From the NCBI RefSeq assembly GCF_033568475.1, contig NC_133120.1:86012151-86076150 (forward strand): a stretch of 64,000 nt of DNA, written 5' to 3'. The stretch's first letter is position 1. The number at the start of each line of letters is the position of its first letter. Below are positions 49,201-63,340 of the stretch, one piece after another. The DNA comes from Henckelia pumila. Its lineage: Eukaryota; Streptophyta; Magnoliopsida; Lamiales; Gesneriaceae. A model generated the notes under the pieces. The model made no database searches. It was not told the DNA's origin and was given only the letters and a program-made list of their open reading frames with translations. A program made the position numbers and the translations under genes.

Positions 49201-52141
49201 CTGAGCAACAAAATGAAGAACAAAAGCAGACAAAAAGCCCATTCCTCTCTTTTCAGTTCAAACTTCAGCACTCTTAAGATATTCAAAACTTTTCTTTTTG
49301 ACAGTAACCACTCATTTTTACATATCTTCTCTTGTCCAGTATAAAACAGAAAGTAGCAGAAGAATAATGTGGGGGCCATCTTTGAGCTCAATTTAATATA
49401 GTTCAGATAAAGTGAGTATTTGATGGGTTCCTTTGCAAGTTCCCAAAAACGAAAAAAAAATCAAAAGTTTTAAGTTTCTCGACGCACACGATTGAAATCA
49501 GACACCAGCAGGAGATCAACATCGAACAAGTTTCAGAGAATAGAGTGTGACAGTTTCGACAATTTCATGATTATACTTCTCTCCACTTCAACTTCCTAAA
49601 TATATTGCTCTGAATAAATAAACATTGATAGAGCACATAAGTTGCACACCTTCTTGTAAGGCGTCAACAGTTGACTGCAGATCTTGCCTATCTTTTTCAA
49701 GGCGTGACAGTTTCTTCCTGTGGAGAGCAAAAGGGGCTGTTATTATGAAGCCTTTTCTTCTAGAAATGTGAATGTGATAACAATAAGAGTAATCACAAAT
49801 TCACGATACCTGTAAGAAGAAACTTCAGCCTGGGAATTTTCCAAAAGCCGCTCCAATTTTAACTCATTAGACCTCAACTGTAATGCCTAGATGCACAGGT
49901 ATACCACAGAAATGTAATCTGAAGAAACGAAAATAAAACTCCAAGCAATGTTTGGCATTAACGATAAATGGGGTGACTACTCCACTCTTTGCATCTATAC
50001 AACTGCAGTCAGTATTCTTCCGCAGAATGATACTTCAAGAAATGGAATTATGGGAAAAAGTCTAGCAGACAACAATGGGAAAGATATCCCTTCTCCTCGA
50101 AACACCAAATGTAAACTGAATAAAGCATGAATACACAGCACCCTCTAGAGTTCAGACACCCCATTGCAATAAGATTTGACAAATGGTACTGTAAGCATTA
50201 TTACTCTCCTGCCCAATTCAACGAAGTTGTTCATAGCTAAAAAATAGTATGTAATGAATTACCTTCTCTTCCAACCCAATAACTTCCGAAGCCAACAGCT
50301 TTGCGCGTTCATCAGCTGCATTACATTCCAATTGAGGATTAGCATATTCAATTTTCACAGCTTCGAGTTCTGCCTACAAATTTTTTACATCATGGGTCAA
50401 GTTAAGCAGAATAAAAACAAATGGATTATGGTGAGTCGAAGAGAGTGGAGATTGAGAAATATAAAAAGGAAAACAGTTGTTAACTGATCATCAATCACAA
50501 TGAACACGATAATAGAATATGAAAGATAGACGTCAGTCAATTAACTCCATTATGCATAATCAAGAAGCTAGTCAGCATACCAACAACGGAGACATCCTAC
50601 GCTGAAGACAACTACATAACACACCCAAAATTCTATCAACACTAACCAGTTGAGCTTTGATTTCTTCTTGTAGCTTTTCCAAGTCAAACTTCAGCTGGTT
50701 GACAAGGCTTCCCTGAAGAGAAGAGGAAAAGAGTCGCATCAGAACAAACAAGTCGTGCTACCAAATAAAAGAAAGATTGGAATCCCAACATTAGTTAGTA
50801 TGCAGCACCAAGGTCAACTCAGAATTTGAAAAACAAAATTAAGAACACGATAAAAAGTTGATGAAAATAATCAAATATCTGAACAATGCTTTTACAAAAC
50901 TCAAGATAATTGATTATATATACCATAAAAACACAATCTTGTAAATTTGAACTGCATGTCTATTTAACAAGAAAGGAAACATTATAAATTTGAATTCTCC
51001 GAGAGTCCAAATGACACCAGAAGTTCAGCAATATTATCGAGCATTGCATGTCTATTTAAAGAAGAAGGGAAACAACAATGAGAAGGCATAAGTTTTTAAA
51101 CACAAGAGCTTGCCATAACACATGTTCCAGCTGTCAAATTTTCAGCATTCACGATAATAACAAATATACTGAAATTATTATCAAATTGATCAGGTATGCC
51201 AACTTGTTATTTAAAAAAACCCTTATAGACTCTCAAATACGAATGTGGGGCACCCTGTGATGGAAGTCCTGCATATCCAGCTAGTAAATGGTATTATATA
51301 CTTCCAGAGCTATAATCAAATCAGGAGCCCAAAATATAACGTCAAGAGGACACCAGTTTCTATCATGATTGACAAAAATCATCAGCCAAGCGGTACTTTA
51401 ATTTTACCAAAAGAAAAAAGAAAAAAATTGCAAGACATGCATAGAATGAAGTCTAATCATGTAAATTCCAGTTCTCACATGTAATCCACCAAGCAGCTAA
51501 CGCATACGCTTTTTTCAGAAACAAGCATTGCAACCACACACCTGCCTATTAAAGCTATCTGTCAAAGTTGAATTTTCAGAAGCCAAAGACTCTGCAAGAA
51601 CACGCGAAGTTTCCAGAGCATGTTGCAATGAGAATTTCTCCTGCGTTAAATCCTCTATGTGCTGCAAATAAATGTAAAACTGAAGTGACTCCAAAATACA
51701 AAAACCTTAAATCAGTCCCAAGAAAACAAAGTCCTGAAGAAGCAATCCGTCCTTATGTCAACCGAATAATCAATTTCATGGATCTTACAAATTAGTTTAT
51801 AGCCCCAACTACATTTCCTATCAGCATACATCAAAAGACATTTCAACTCTTCTTTCATCCCTCATCAACATAGAACTGCACTCTGTCCAATACATCATCA
51901 CAATAATCAGGGTTAATCCTACAACCATTCTAAAAGATTGCCCAAAAGGGAATGCAATGAAATCTTCAATTTCATCTATGCAATGATTATGTTAATTCAA
52001 CAAACACTATCTATGTGAAAAGCAAATAGAATTGATTGAATTAACCCATTGTCAGAGATTGGAGCGTGATACTTTGTTGATATTTAGTGGGTTCTAAGGT
52101 CTCCACTTGACGTATCCGTTTTTTGTAATTATTACATGATC

Positions 52142-52185
<44 letters not shown>

Positions 52186-54296
52186 GTATATAATATGATC
52201 TCATTTCTTACAAAAAAAGAATTAACCCATTGTAGCAAGACAATATGCGATAAAGATATAACGATATCAAGAAGCATAAAATATCAATACAGCAATTATA
52301 AATACGCGTGTTTAGGAAACCTGTTCCAAAGCAGCAAAGTCTTCATTTTGCTTCCGTGAAAGAAGATCATGCTTGCTCTCAGTGATATGATTGAATCTGT
52401 CAACTTCATTGCTAGACGCAATAAAAGAACTCACGGATTTTGGAGAAATTAATTCAGCCAAACTATTCATTGGGTAGACCTTGGAACTCGATGAATCAAC
52501 TTTTGTTTCTCCAATGAGGGGAGGAGATGATGCAGGAGCATTTGAAATCTGAATGGAATCAAGGAAAGACGGACGCGATCTTCTCCCAGATGCAGTTGGA
52601 GATTGTGGCGCACGGTTTGACCATAATTGGGTGTCAGATCGATCAGAATATCTATTGTTAGATATCCATGGAGTTGAATGATCTAAGCCTCCCATATGAG
52701 CAGTGGAACCACTAACTTTCTTGTCCTCCATATCAGGAAACTCAGAGATTTTATGTCCGACTCCAAATACAGATCTGGTCATATTTGTGGAAGAACGGAC
52801 AGAGTCTATGACACCACAGCATGACCAAGGAAAATATACAGAAAAACCATGCAACAAACACAGTTAGAAATTTCTGGAAAAAGGAGATGAAGGAGGAATC
52901 AAATGCCCAAAAAAGAACAAAAGTAGTTTTTTAAAAGTCCCGCGATCTTACTTTGGTAAGGTGAAGATATTATACCATTGCCCAGGTAGCCATCATTATC
53001 CAGCCTGTCTTGCATAAGAGCACTAATAGAATTCTCAGGCAAAAGATTCGGGGTAAAAACAGATGTACTGGAATTACCACGAAAAAAATCCTTTTCAGGG
53101 GTATTATCATAATTGGATGGGTGATTATCTATCCCATTGTCATTAGAGTGACTGGAAGCACGGTAAACTTCCTGGTGAGATGATGGGTGATGAGCCAAAA
53201 TATCGTAATTTCCTAAAGTTGAAGCAACTTGAGAAGATGATACATCGCCATTCATTTCATTCAGGAATTCATGGTCAGCTCTTTTATGTTTATTCGAGCC
53301 CACAGAATGGGCATACTCATCGCCAATTAAGCGTGAATGCTTGGGAAAGGATATGTTTCCATCAATGTTATTAGCCAATAAAGAAAGTTTAGTATTTGTA
53401 TCACGGGAAGAACTATAATCACTTTTAAAGTCGGTTTCAGTTTCTTGAATCCTATTACTTGCAATAAGATTTGAAGGTTCAAAACGACCTTCAGCAAGAT
53501 CACAATAAACACCAAATCCACTAGAATCTACAATAAATGCTTCCTCTGATGCTTGCTTTTCAAGTTGAAGGTCGTCTGAAACTTGAAGTTGTGGCGTGGA
53601 AGCATCTTTCTTAGCCTTCTCTGCCGCTTTCTTTCGTCGAAACTCTTCTAACTGCAGCAAAAATACAAAAAATCGAACAAAATATGAACACACAAGAAAA
53701 AAAGAACTCCTTAATATGTCATGCTGGAGTACAATGACAAAATGTAAATTTGAGCCAACAAATCACTTCTCGAAATTTTGACAATGACAAAAATGTCACT
53801 GAAAAATAGGTGTGTCCGTGTTCAAATATATCCACGACAAACACGTCAAAACAACCTAAGCAAAATTCAGTTTTTAGTAGATGATATTGAGAACTTTATC
53901 CATCATTTTCTCAGGCACGGGATCCCACTGAGATGAATAAACCTAGTACTGGCACATCTTACATGAATTTGGCATTAACAGGGTGCATCTAGCAATAGAG
54001 AATTCGAGTTACTCGCAAGTTTTCAGTTTGTGGAAGAAAGTGCAACCCGCGGCCGCATTGCATATGCGAAATCAAAACTCTCGACAGAAAATGGAGAGAC
54101 CTTCTATGGTTATCTGGTTACGTGTTGCTCAGCAGCAACTCACGGATGTGAATAAACAAGTACAACAAAATTAAAATTCTTTAGTTGTACTAAATACAAG
54201 AGAGTGGCATATGCTAAAAACGCAATACAATCATCAAGCATCATCCCCAAACAAAAAACTGCAACATAAAATAGTTATCAACAACTCAAATGAGCA

Positions 54297-54380
<84 letters not shown>

Positions 54381-54494
54381 TTAAATGTAGTGGCCACTGA
54401 AAAAACTGCAATTGAATAACCGGACAGGACTGCAAACCTTCTTTTTTCCAGTTTCTAAATGCCCTTGCTTCCTCGACACCTGCGCCGGCGCCAT
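46300..54494 (-). CDS. BLI: BLISTER-like coiled-coil protein (frame broken in exon 9)
   Basis: Thirteen exons, right to left: 54438-54494, 52952-53651, 52321-52805, 51542-51661, 50647-50712, 50263-50373, 49810-49886, 49650-49717, 48396-48498, 47821-47981, 47611-47679, 46724-46879, 46300-46380. The start MAPAQVSRKQGHLETGKKK, then LEEFRRKKAAEKAKK, and the end WILKLFPGGPSKQRTSKHL match Arabidopsis BLISTER, a nuclear protein that binds the Polycomb methyltransferase CURLY LEAF and affects development, cold and stress responses. The middle is disordered and Ser/Asn-rich; the C-terminal half is coiled coil (about residues 415-720). The exons sum to 2254 nt, one more than a multiple of three. Exon 9 reads VDIN then TAATAA (48434-48429); dropping one T restores the family frame. 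This is either a true frameshift (about 590 aa made) or an assembly error. Confidence 0.88.
47028..47373. repeat. 173-bp tandem duplication in a BLISTER-like intron
   Basis: Units 47028-47200 and 47201-47373 differ at about one base (ATGATGC against ATGTTGC). A partial third copy of the TTGCTTATGGGTCCCAA portion follows at about 47412-47450. All lie in the intron between exons 11 and 12. Confidence 0.93.
52145..52192. repeat. (TA)n microsatellite in BLISTER-like intron 3
   Basis: A near-pure TA tract of about 48 bp with a single TTT and one TG interruption. Confidence 0.9.
54297..54380. repeat. (ATT)n microsatellite in BLISTER-like intron 1
   Basis: About 28 uninterrupted ATT/TTA units within intron 1, about 60 bp from the exon 1 donor. 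On the transcribed strand it is an (AAT)n run. Confidence 0.95.
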
Positions 54495-55369
54495 TCAGAA
54501 CTCTTGTCACGGCGAAAATCTCAGCCCCTTAACAATTTTCCATCACATCGGCAATCAGATCACGGCATGAATTACAGACACTTGAAGAAATTTGTATCTA
54601 TGTGCAAACAAAGATTCAATGAAATGTCAAGAAATGCAACGCTCCCGATGGAATCAACGGTCGGATTGCAACGAAAAAATCAGAAAGAAAAAAAAAATTT
54701 TAAGTAAAAGCGCAGGAGACAAAGGCCCGATCTGATCGGAGAAAGGTTGAAGCGGTAAAATCAAATATTACTCTCTCTATTTTTAACTTTTTTAGTTTTA
54801 GTTTAATTTTCTACGAACAATATCCCTTTCATCTCTCTTTTTTCTCCCTTTCTTCTGGTAATATTTCGTGAGTTAGAACTTCGCAGGTGACATGAAAATC
54901 GCATTTTGAACACAATTAAAGTCGCAGACACGCGTATCCAATGGTTTCTACTACTAAAATTACACGCAACAATGCTTGATAAATTTTAGATAAGATTTGT
55001 AAAAAATAAATAGATCACACTTAACTTCATAATTTTTTCTATCATTTAAATTCATAATTTTAGATGCAAGTGTTTTTAATATTTATTATTCACATTTTAC
55101 GTGTTTGAATATATGAAAATTAACATTAAATCCACAACAAATATTTTGACAGTTTTTTTTATCCAAAATATTTTTACAGTTAAAATGCAATAGTTTTAAC
55201 AACACGGTAGTATAAACTGACCCAAAACATAAAACAAAAAATACCATAACTAGACTGAAAGAAAAACAATATGATTTACATACATTTTGCACTGATCAGA
55301 TTTTGAATTATCAAAAAAATATAATTAACATTTATACATTATACAGATGTTAAAAGCATAAATATTTAA

Positions 55370-55565
55370 ATTGAAACCTATATATGGCAATTTGGTAAAA
55401 TAAAAAAAGGATAAAAAAAGTAGATATAATATCTGCATTTTAATGAAAAATGTATGCACAATGCAATGCATGCATTTTTATAAATTGAAACCTATATATG
55501 GCAATTTGGTTAAACAAAAAAAAGTAGATATCATATCTGCATTTTAATGAAAAATGCATGCATTG
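55370..55565. repeat. Direct repeat of about 100-118 bp
   Basis: TTGAAACCTATATATGGCAA to TTAATGAAAAATGnATGCA occurs twice (about 55370-55460 and 55487-55565) with small indels. It is a local tandem duplication. Confidence 0.85.
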
Positions 55566-55690
55566 CTTCCATTTCATTTTCATTCATGTATGAAGATATC
55601 ATTACGAGATTGTTACCGTAGATTCTTCGTGTCAATGGTAAGCCCATAATAATAAGGGGAATCAATCAATCATCGAATCCTTCTTCTTCT

Positions 55691-55721
<31 letters not shown>

Positions 55722-56303
55722 AAAATAAATTTATTCATTGTATAATTTAATTTCTTACGAAAATTACTGGTTTCTTCAATAACTAATATTCGTTTTTATT
55801 ATTGCTTTATTTTATTTTGGTGAGAAGAGATCTAGATACTGCAGATTTATGGGCAAGTGAAAAATCAATGGTGGCTGAACTCGACTCGTGTTTATTTTTT
55901 CACTTGATTACTGTGGTCACTGTTGGAAACATAACTCAACAGCCCAATGATTTGGTTTTTCTTTTGCTAATTTGGTAATCTGCATGTTAACAGGCCGGCC
56001 CCCTCGATCAGAATAGAGGCTCCAACTGAGCGGGCTTAAAATTTGAACTGGGGTTTATTAATCAGCAGTAATATTGGGCTCAAACCAGTAGCTGGTCTGG
56101 ATAGAGCCCAATATAAAAATAAAAACGAAAACAATTTATGATATGCGGTTATCACGGTCGGGAATAAATTCAACTGTCATGATGCGCCACACCGACTCTA
56201 TCGATCATCGACATAAGGGACAACTGTTGAATAAAATACTTAATACTATGTTTATAATATATCTTTATAGTATTTATTTAATTTTATATTGATTACGATG
56301 AAT

Positions 56304-56670
56304 TAAGGGTGTAAACGTATCAAACTACTTGTGAGCAGCTCGATCAAGATTCGACTCGAGTTCGGTTTAACCAAACTCAAGTATTAAATATGTGTGTTCG
56401 AGTAACTCGCGAGCTACTAGATAATATTTATATATATAATATAATATATAATATAATGCATATAATATTATATATTATTTATTTATTTATGCATATTTAT
56501 TTATTTATTTTTCGAGATCGAGTAACTCGAAATATACACGAGTCGAGTTCAAGTATGAAATTAGTTACTCAACTGAGCTTGAGCTCGAGCTCGAGTAGAC
56601 AAATACAAGTCGAGCTCGAGCTCGAGTAGTATAATTAATACTCGACTCGGCTTGATTTGTTTGCACCCCT
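56304..56670. mobile_element. Short hAT-like MITE
   Basis: The left end TAAGGGTGTAAAC and right end GTTTGCACCCCT(A) are imperfect inverted repeats. ATGAAT flanks both sides (56298-56303 and 56671-56676), shorter than the usual 8 bp. The interior is rich in CTCGAGCTCGAG-type palindromes. No protein. Confidence 0.65.
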
Positions 56671-59390
56671 ATGAATCTATGATGAACTTTGATGGATAAG
56701 ATAAGTATAAATTTATGTTAGTCTATAATATATTTGACATTATGCTTTTTATTTTGTCCCATATATTTTTAAAGAAATGAAAAGTCTTTTGACTTGAGCG
56801 TGATAAAGGAAAATTGTTTTATTTTGCTAAGGTTTATCAATCATACTTCTCTCCTGTGGAGTTAATGTATTTTAATACCAATTTCATAACTTTATTTTTG
56901 ACATATGCATGAAACAACAATTAATTCTCTGAAGTTGCGCGGATTCGCGAGCTTGCTAAAAAATGATTCAATCAAAGAAAATCAATTATATCATTTGGTA
57001 TACATATTTACTTTAAAATTTAGCAATATTATTACTCGTTGCAACTGTAGAGATGATATTTAATTTTCAACAATGAAAATCATAAAAACATCACTTAGTA
57101 TTAGGTTGTGAGAAGGTATGATGTTAAATGATGGTTTGCTACCATGTATTGAGCGGTGTATATTTAAGACGTACAATTGATAATGAATGGATTATTCAGC
57201 ATGTTTGAAATATGAAATTTCGGTGTATGTTATTGTAAAAAAGATATGAAGTTAATATATAACATTTATTATACATTTTCGTTGCAATTTTTATAAATTT
57301 ATTGAATTCTCCCCTCCTAGTTGAAAATCATAGATACACCACTGCTTGAGTGTATTATGTAAATTCTATATAGTCAACTGATTTATTTCCCTTCTTACAA
57401 TATTGAAAATATTATAATTAAAATTTTTATCATTACAACATAATCTTCAGTTGTCAATTATTTCTCGTCATCACGTTGTTCTACTCAAATTAACCTAATT
57501 AGCTTTGTGTTGGGATTGGGATTTGGATTGAGATTGGGATTGAGATAACAACATTCGAAACTTCTATCCTAATTAGCCTTGTGTTAAATGATCTCATCAA
57601 TCTCCTTATCTTCTATTTCGCACCAAAACTAAGCGACAGGCCCACGGATGATGCTCTTTTTGCCGGTTAAGCAACTAAAGCTTCTATCTTCTGTGTCATT
57701 TCTTCTAGTTCAATGTTTTTTTGCCGTTGCTACAAGAAGACGTATTCAAGTAGATATATAGGGGTTGAAGAAAAGTTGATAAAAATTAATCATATGCAAG
57801 TTCATATATATTTCTCCTCTACAAAAATAAATATAACTCTATGCAATTAAGAAAATTTAGATAGAATATTGCTTATCCACCACCACCCCCCCCCACCCCC
57901 TCCTCTCTCTCTCTCTCTCTTATAAAATGGATAGAAATTAAAATGCGTCAAACACGCCACATAAACACACTAATTTAAGCCTCAAATGATATCGTATCAC
58001 CTCCAAGAAACAAGTATGTTCAAACATAAACATCTTCATTCTTCAAATTAAGACGAAATTGTAAGAAAGGAGATTCGAACACGTAAAACAAATGTAGTCC
58101 ATTAAACACTCTTCACAATCAAAGTTTACTACATTCCAAAAGATTATAAGGAAAAAATAAAGGTGCCTTTTATTTTATTTTTACCTTTAAAAAAATTAGC
58201 AAGAAAAAGAGAAGGATAAATCAACAGTCAACACACATCAATTTGGTTGATGATCCACCTCTACACGGGGAAAAAAACCATCAAGATTGATCATTAAACC
58301 CAAAAAAAAAAAAATCATGAACTCAAACTAAAGATCCCTTGGAAACGTAGAGAACCAAAACCAACATGATAGACAATATATTAACTCATTAATGTTCGAT
58401 AAGAAATCTAAAATCGTCGGTATGATCTTTACTTGTTCATTCAATTTCTAATAATAATTAACCAGAGAAAAATTTCAAATTCACACTATTATAGAAGAAA
58501 AAGCGTTTCTTGCACGCGGTGCATGCATATACATAAATTTTCATATTAATTAATTTTAATGTTATTTTTAGAACTCACATTATGAATTAGATATTCAAAG
58601 TTTTAGGAGAGATAATTATCTAATTTAAATATTTTAAAATACAAACAAAGATAGCGAGGGTCATTTTGGTAAATAAGATAAAATCTAATTGCTAAAAAAA
58701 AAGAGCTGACCATATAAAATTACTAATTTGTCTAATAATTTTTGTTTTGTTAGAAATTAAATTAAGATATAATCGTAATTTCATCTTAAATTTCACCAAT
58801 TAATTTAAATGGTTATCTTTTATTTTAATAAAATATTAAAATATTTTATAAAATAAATTATAGAATTTATATATATTTTTTTAAAAAAAATATTGAAAAA
58901 AAAAGCTGAACAAAAAGGAGGAGGGCCTCGATGTAACTGAGGCTTGAGCCCCCCTCCGCGAGCATTATGCAGGTGCCTGTGAATAAAAAATGTATGGTGA
59001 ACATTTGGGAACACATTTTTTTTTAGTGTCCTAATAGAAAATGTTAAAATTGACCTACTTTTCCTAATCAATTTAATATTAATATACGATGGGACTCTGA
59101 ATTACGAAGATAACACAAGATATGATTTTGTCCTTGTCGGATTTTTACTAAAATTATCTGCCCGCAACAGTAAGTGATTTCAGAGTGAAACGTTTCGCTC
59201 CATAATTGGGCAGTGGACTTCCATTTCCACGCTGCCATAGTTTTTGCATGAATAAAAGTGTCGCTTCCACTAGTACTCTACCTCCCAATGGACCATGCAT
59301 TTGGAACTACTCGAGATCATGAGCTTCACTTGTGATTTTTTTTTCTCCCAATATCTATGAATTGTTGGTTAATTTTCTTGCTGTGGTTCG

Positions 59391-61782
59391 ATGTCTGATC
59401 CAATTCGTGAACGGGGCAGCTGGAAGAAGGCCAAGACTGGGGAATTAGGATTTGAGAATTTTGCTGAAAATGTTGTATGGGGCGGTGAAGATGCGGAGGC
59501 AGAGTTGGACCCTTTGATGATTTTTGGTTGGGGAATTATGATGATGATACTCAACAAACTTGACGCACGCAGCGTGGCACGATCGCGGTTGGTTTCTCGG
59601 GAATGGCTGAAACTTGCTTCCAATGACATAATTTGGGCTCATAAGGTTCCTATTTTTCACTTTAATATATATATGTTCCTTTTCTTTTCTCTCTATTGAT
59701 TTTTTAGTTAACTTGACTGTTTCGTTTCCTCCTCTCCTCTTATATATATATGTGATTTTGACGTCGGGAAGTGTGCTTGGAAATTAATTTGAATTCAAAT
59801 ACATTTGTTGCCTTTATGTAATTTGTTCCCTCTTTTTTTTTTTTTTTGTGAAATTGATGTTTTTTTTTATTGAATGTAAGTCTATATATAGTATAGTATT
59901 TTTGTGCTAATAGGTACGGTACGTACACGATTGAGTCCTTTAGATTTTTAGTTGTATTAGAAATTGGTTTGGATCAGGTTCTTGTAATATAGTAATACTC
60001 TTTTGGTTGTAACTTTAAGATTATTATTTTAGCTGAGAATGTATAAGCTTAATTCATGGTTACCATTCTTGTATTGTTTTAGCGTTTGATATCGCCAATG
60101 GTAATAATGAAAATTCATTCATAGTGGTAGAATAAGTATTAGGTACCGTTTGGTACAAGTACAATTAGTACTTGTACAACTTATCATATCCAATACCGTG
60201 TTTTTTTTGTCATATTATTTATCCATCTATTAATTATTTATTTTACATCAATCAAATCATTAATCATTTATCTTACATCAATCAAATCATTTAATTTAAA
60301 TTACTATATTATCCTTATAAATAATATTATTCATATTTTATTTATTCTTAAAAGGATAAAATGATAATTTATATTTTTAATATAAAATTCAATCAATCAA
60401 ATCAAATAAACTATAATATATCAATCAAATCAAATAATATATTAACTATCATTTTCTATTTATTTTATATTATATTATATTATTTATTCAAGTATTATTT
60501 ATTATATCCTCAAACCAAACGGTGCCTTACAAGTACTATTTTAAGCAGCATAATGTTTTTGACAAGTGACAAGTCACAAGTATACTTCAAAATAATGATA
60601 GTGCAAAAGAGTGAGATATTGGTTCCATGAAAGGACCTAGAGATAATATTGCGATGGCAGATGGTAAAGGTGAAAGGGTGATGTTATAGGATAATTCCAT
60701 CGTTTCTGGATTGGTTTATTAAGACGAGAAAGAATTTCTCTATGGATATACCTAGAGAATATTAAAGTTACGGGAGATTTATTTCTATCATGTGCAAGAA
60801 AAACTTTTTGAGCAGATACACGTTTTCTTGTGCATGCATGACAGCTTCTTATGGACCCTATATAGTGCTGAATTTTAGAGGCACGATGATGATAAGCTAG
60901 GCACTTTATGTCTCTTCAAACTGGGTAATAGTTGCAAACCTGTTTGGCCCAGAGTGAGTGCAAATATGTTGAAATTTTAGTAATTTTAATTTGTAGTGAT
61001 AAAAGAATCATTGGCCACAATGCATTATGGCCCAAGTGCCCAAATTTGGCATAATTTGGTACAGAAATTTGAAGCTAAATTTCCAGGTTGGTTTGTTGAT
61101 CAGTTTAATTAATTTAGTACCCCAAACACTGTAGGTGGTGCGCGCAACTAAAACACATCTTTAAGGTTCATGATTTTGTGGTTCATCTAAGTTGGGAAAA
61201 TAATAGAAATTGTAGTTTGTAACTTAATTAGCTTCATTCGAAGTTACCATGTTAACGTGTTTACTGTTGTGGACTTTTTTCTTCTAGGCATCACTTTAAC
61301 CCTAGTTTGGTTTAGAGACAGGTGTAGTGTTTGCAACTTTTAAAAATAACTGATTATAGAGATTATCTCAACAAATAATACATTAGTATATCACGAGTTT
61401 ATCGAATAGTACTTCATTTAAGTCAGAGGATCAGTTCTTTAATGGTCGTTTGGATGAACTATTCTCTCTTTGGTAATTATATATTATTCACACATCGTTT
61501 GGATGAATGGTCGTTTTGCCCTTAATTTTTTTGTGTTCATCAGTGTGATGAGTTATGGAGGGGGAAAGCACATATACCTCACATATCAAAAGCTCCAGGA
61601 CTTTCAAAGTTGTCAGCTTACTCACTCTCTCTCATGGACAGTAAACGTGTGAGTGCCCACATACATTTTATTATAAGAATTTGTATCTAATTACCCATTT
61701 CTAACAAATAAGTTGCTGATGGCAGACCAGAATAACTCGGAATGATTTATGTGATCATATATGGGAATTTCGTTTTACTGAG
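59391..61782 (+). CDS. F-box protein (At5g39250-like), 5' exons only
   Basis: Three exons: 59391-59645, 61544-61648, 61726-61782, giving 139 codons in one frame. The F-box-like helix region is at about residues 48-85 (ILNKLDARSVARSRLVSREWLKL), but its first part (LMIFGWGIMMM) is unusual and lacks the normal LPxE start. Then come LWRGKAHIPH and LSLMDSKR, and exon 3 gives TRITRNDLCDHIWEFRF, as in Arabidopsis At5g39250-type proteins. F-box proteins select substrates for SCF ubiquitin ligases; the target is unknown. After the donor at 61783 I find none of the expected C-terminal exons in the next 2.2 kb, which hold repeats and a Copia fragment. The 3' end either lies beyond the window or is lost. 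Confidence 0.72.
60139..60529. mobile_element. Tourist-like MITE in F-box intron 1
   Basis: The element is 60142-60526 (385 bp). Ends GGTACCGTTTGGT and ACCAAACGGTGCC are inverted repeats matching at 12 of 13 bases. The flanking TTA on each side (60139-60141, 60527-60529) is the 3-bp duplication of PIF/Harbinger elements. The interior is AT-rich with repeated ATCAATCAAATCA words. Confidence 0.85.
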
Positions 61783-63340
61783 GTACGACATTCGTTCCAA
61801 TTTCAATCATCAACCATTGAATTTTATGATTTTACATCCAATATATACCTGGATGGTAAATACATGAGATAATTAATTAATTTAGCACTCTCTCCTTGAA
61901 GCTGGTAAAAAAATTATTTTTTTACACACCATCTTCCGTGGATGTTATATTGTCTCAGACAGCCCAGGCCGTATTCAAATTGGCACATTTGGCAATCTAG
62001 TTTATGTCAAAATCGACAGTGTTTGCATAATAAATAAGGATAAGATACCAAAATATTTACTTTTTATTTTTTTTTCTAGATAAAGTGAACATATTTTTTT
62101 CCAAAAATAATTTTTTTTAAAAAAATTACAAAAATATTAATTAAATAATATCAAATTTCCTAAAAGATTGAAACACCAAAATATTTTGATTTTTATTTGT
62201 TTGTAGACTCAATGAACAGATTTTGTCATAAGATAAAAATCTTATGTATTTTAACTTGTGTAAGGACCTATTGAGCTAAATAATTATATCATTAGTTTAT
62301 AAATCTATAAAAATATCAGATTTGTAAATTTTATTAATATATATATATAATTAAATTACACATCGATGTTGTAATAAATCGATTCAAGTGAAGTACGCAA
62401 GTTTTAATCAAAATTAATAAATAAAAAATACATGAACACGCACACATATCTTATATGTAAAAGTTGAAATTTAAAAAGATAACTATTTTTCCTCACAAAA
62501 GCTAAAAACCATTAAAAAAACAAAAATTTATGAGATGATATTGCAATTAACGAATTTACAAGAGTTGAAGATGGATAAACCAGTTATAGATTTCTGTAAC
62601 TTAAAAGTACATATTTGAAAGTAAATTTTTTAATTTTTTTTTAACAATAAGTCTTTACAAAAATTATTCATTATCATTACTCACTACTTTTCATTAGACC
62701 CGTCAATTCGGGATTGACCCGTCAGACCAATCTGCCCCACCATTAAAAAATTGACAAGTTGGGTCATGCTTTTGGCAGCCTGTCGGAGGCGGGCCGAAAC
62801 GAACTGACCTGTTTGGGTCGCGGGGCTGGCTGGCCCGCGGGTCGGCCCTCCAATTTGTTTTTTTTTAAATTTTATAATTGATATTATAATTAATATTTTA
62901 AATATTTTATGTAGGATTGATAAGTGTTAAACAATTTATATTGTTTAAAATATTTTATAAATGATTATAAGATCTAAATGATTTCTATAATTTATGATAA
63001 TTTATGTTTAATTGATTATTTTAAAAAATTTATATTATTTATAATGATTTATTTATTGTTAATGGCTTTTAAATATATGATTTTAAAAAAATTTCATGTT
63101 TTTAATTTTTTTTTATTTTTTTTAAATTTATGGTGGGTTGTCGCGCTCACCCCGAAACCCATGACGGATCCAACCCGTCATCAATTCGGGTCGGCCGATC
63201 GCCCGCCCTGTTTGATGGAAGGCCGAGGCGGGTAGAATTGGCAGCCCTACATCTCATATGATTATAAATAATAGGAAATATTCATCCCAAACAACGACGT
63301 TCGTAAAATTTGTGTAAGGACGTATAACATTTCATGTAGC
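61783..63340. other. AT-rich DNA with a GC-rich repeat at 62697-63250
   Basis: There is no recognised exon. At 62697-63250 two GC-rich ends (GACCCGTCAATTCGGG near 62697, and GGCCGAGGCGGGTAGAATTGGCAGCCCTA at the right) enclose AT-rich sequence, a common layout for plant MITEs; GGCAGCCCTA resembles a hAT-type end. A clean inverted repeat and target duplication were not found, so the class is uncertain. Confidence 0.5.

Larger units (their letters stand above)
54495..59390. other. Spacer with BLISTER-like promoter and repeats
   Basis: No gene is recognised in nearly 4.9 kb. The left end (to about 54900) should contain the 5' UTR and promoter of the BLISTER-like gene. It also holds a diverged direct repeat at 55370-55565, a MITE at 56304-56670, and a C-run followed by (CT)n at about 57876-57920. 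The rest is AT-rich. Confidence 0.55.

Noticed and set aside
54297-54380. Regular array that might suggest a CRISPR or satellite
   Set aside because: It is a simple ATT microsatellite with no spacers, in a plant intron.
58915-58985. Short GC-rich patch on both strands (GGGCCTCGATGTAACTGAGG)
   Set aside because: It looks like a transposon scrap, but no termini, target duplication or protein could be supported.
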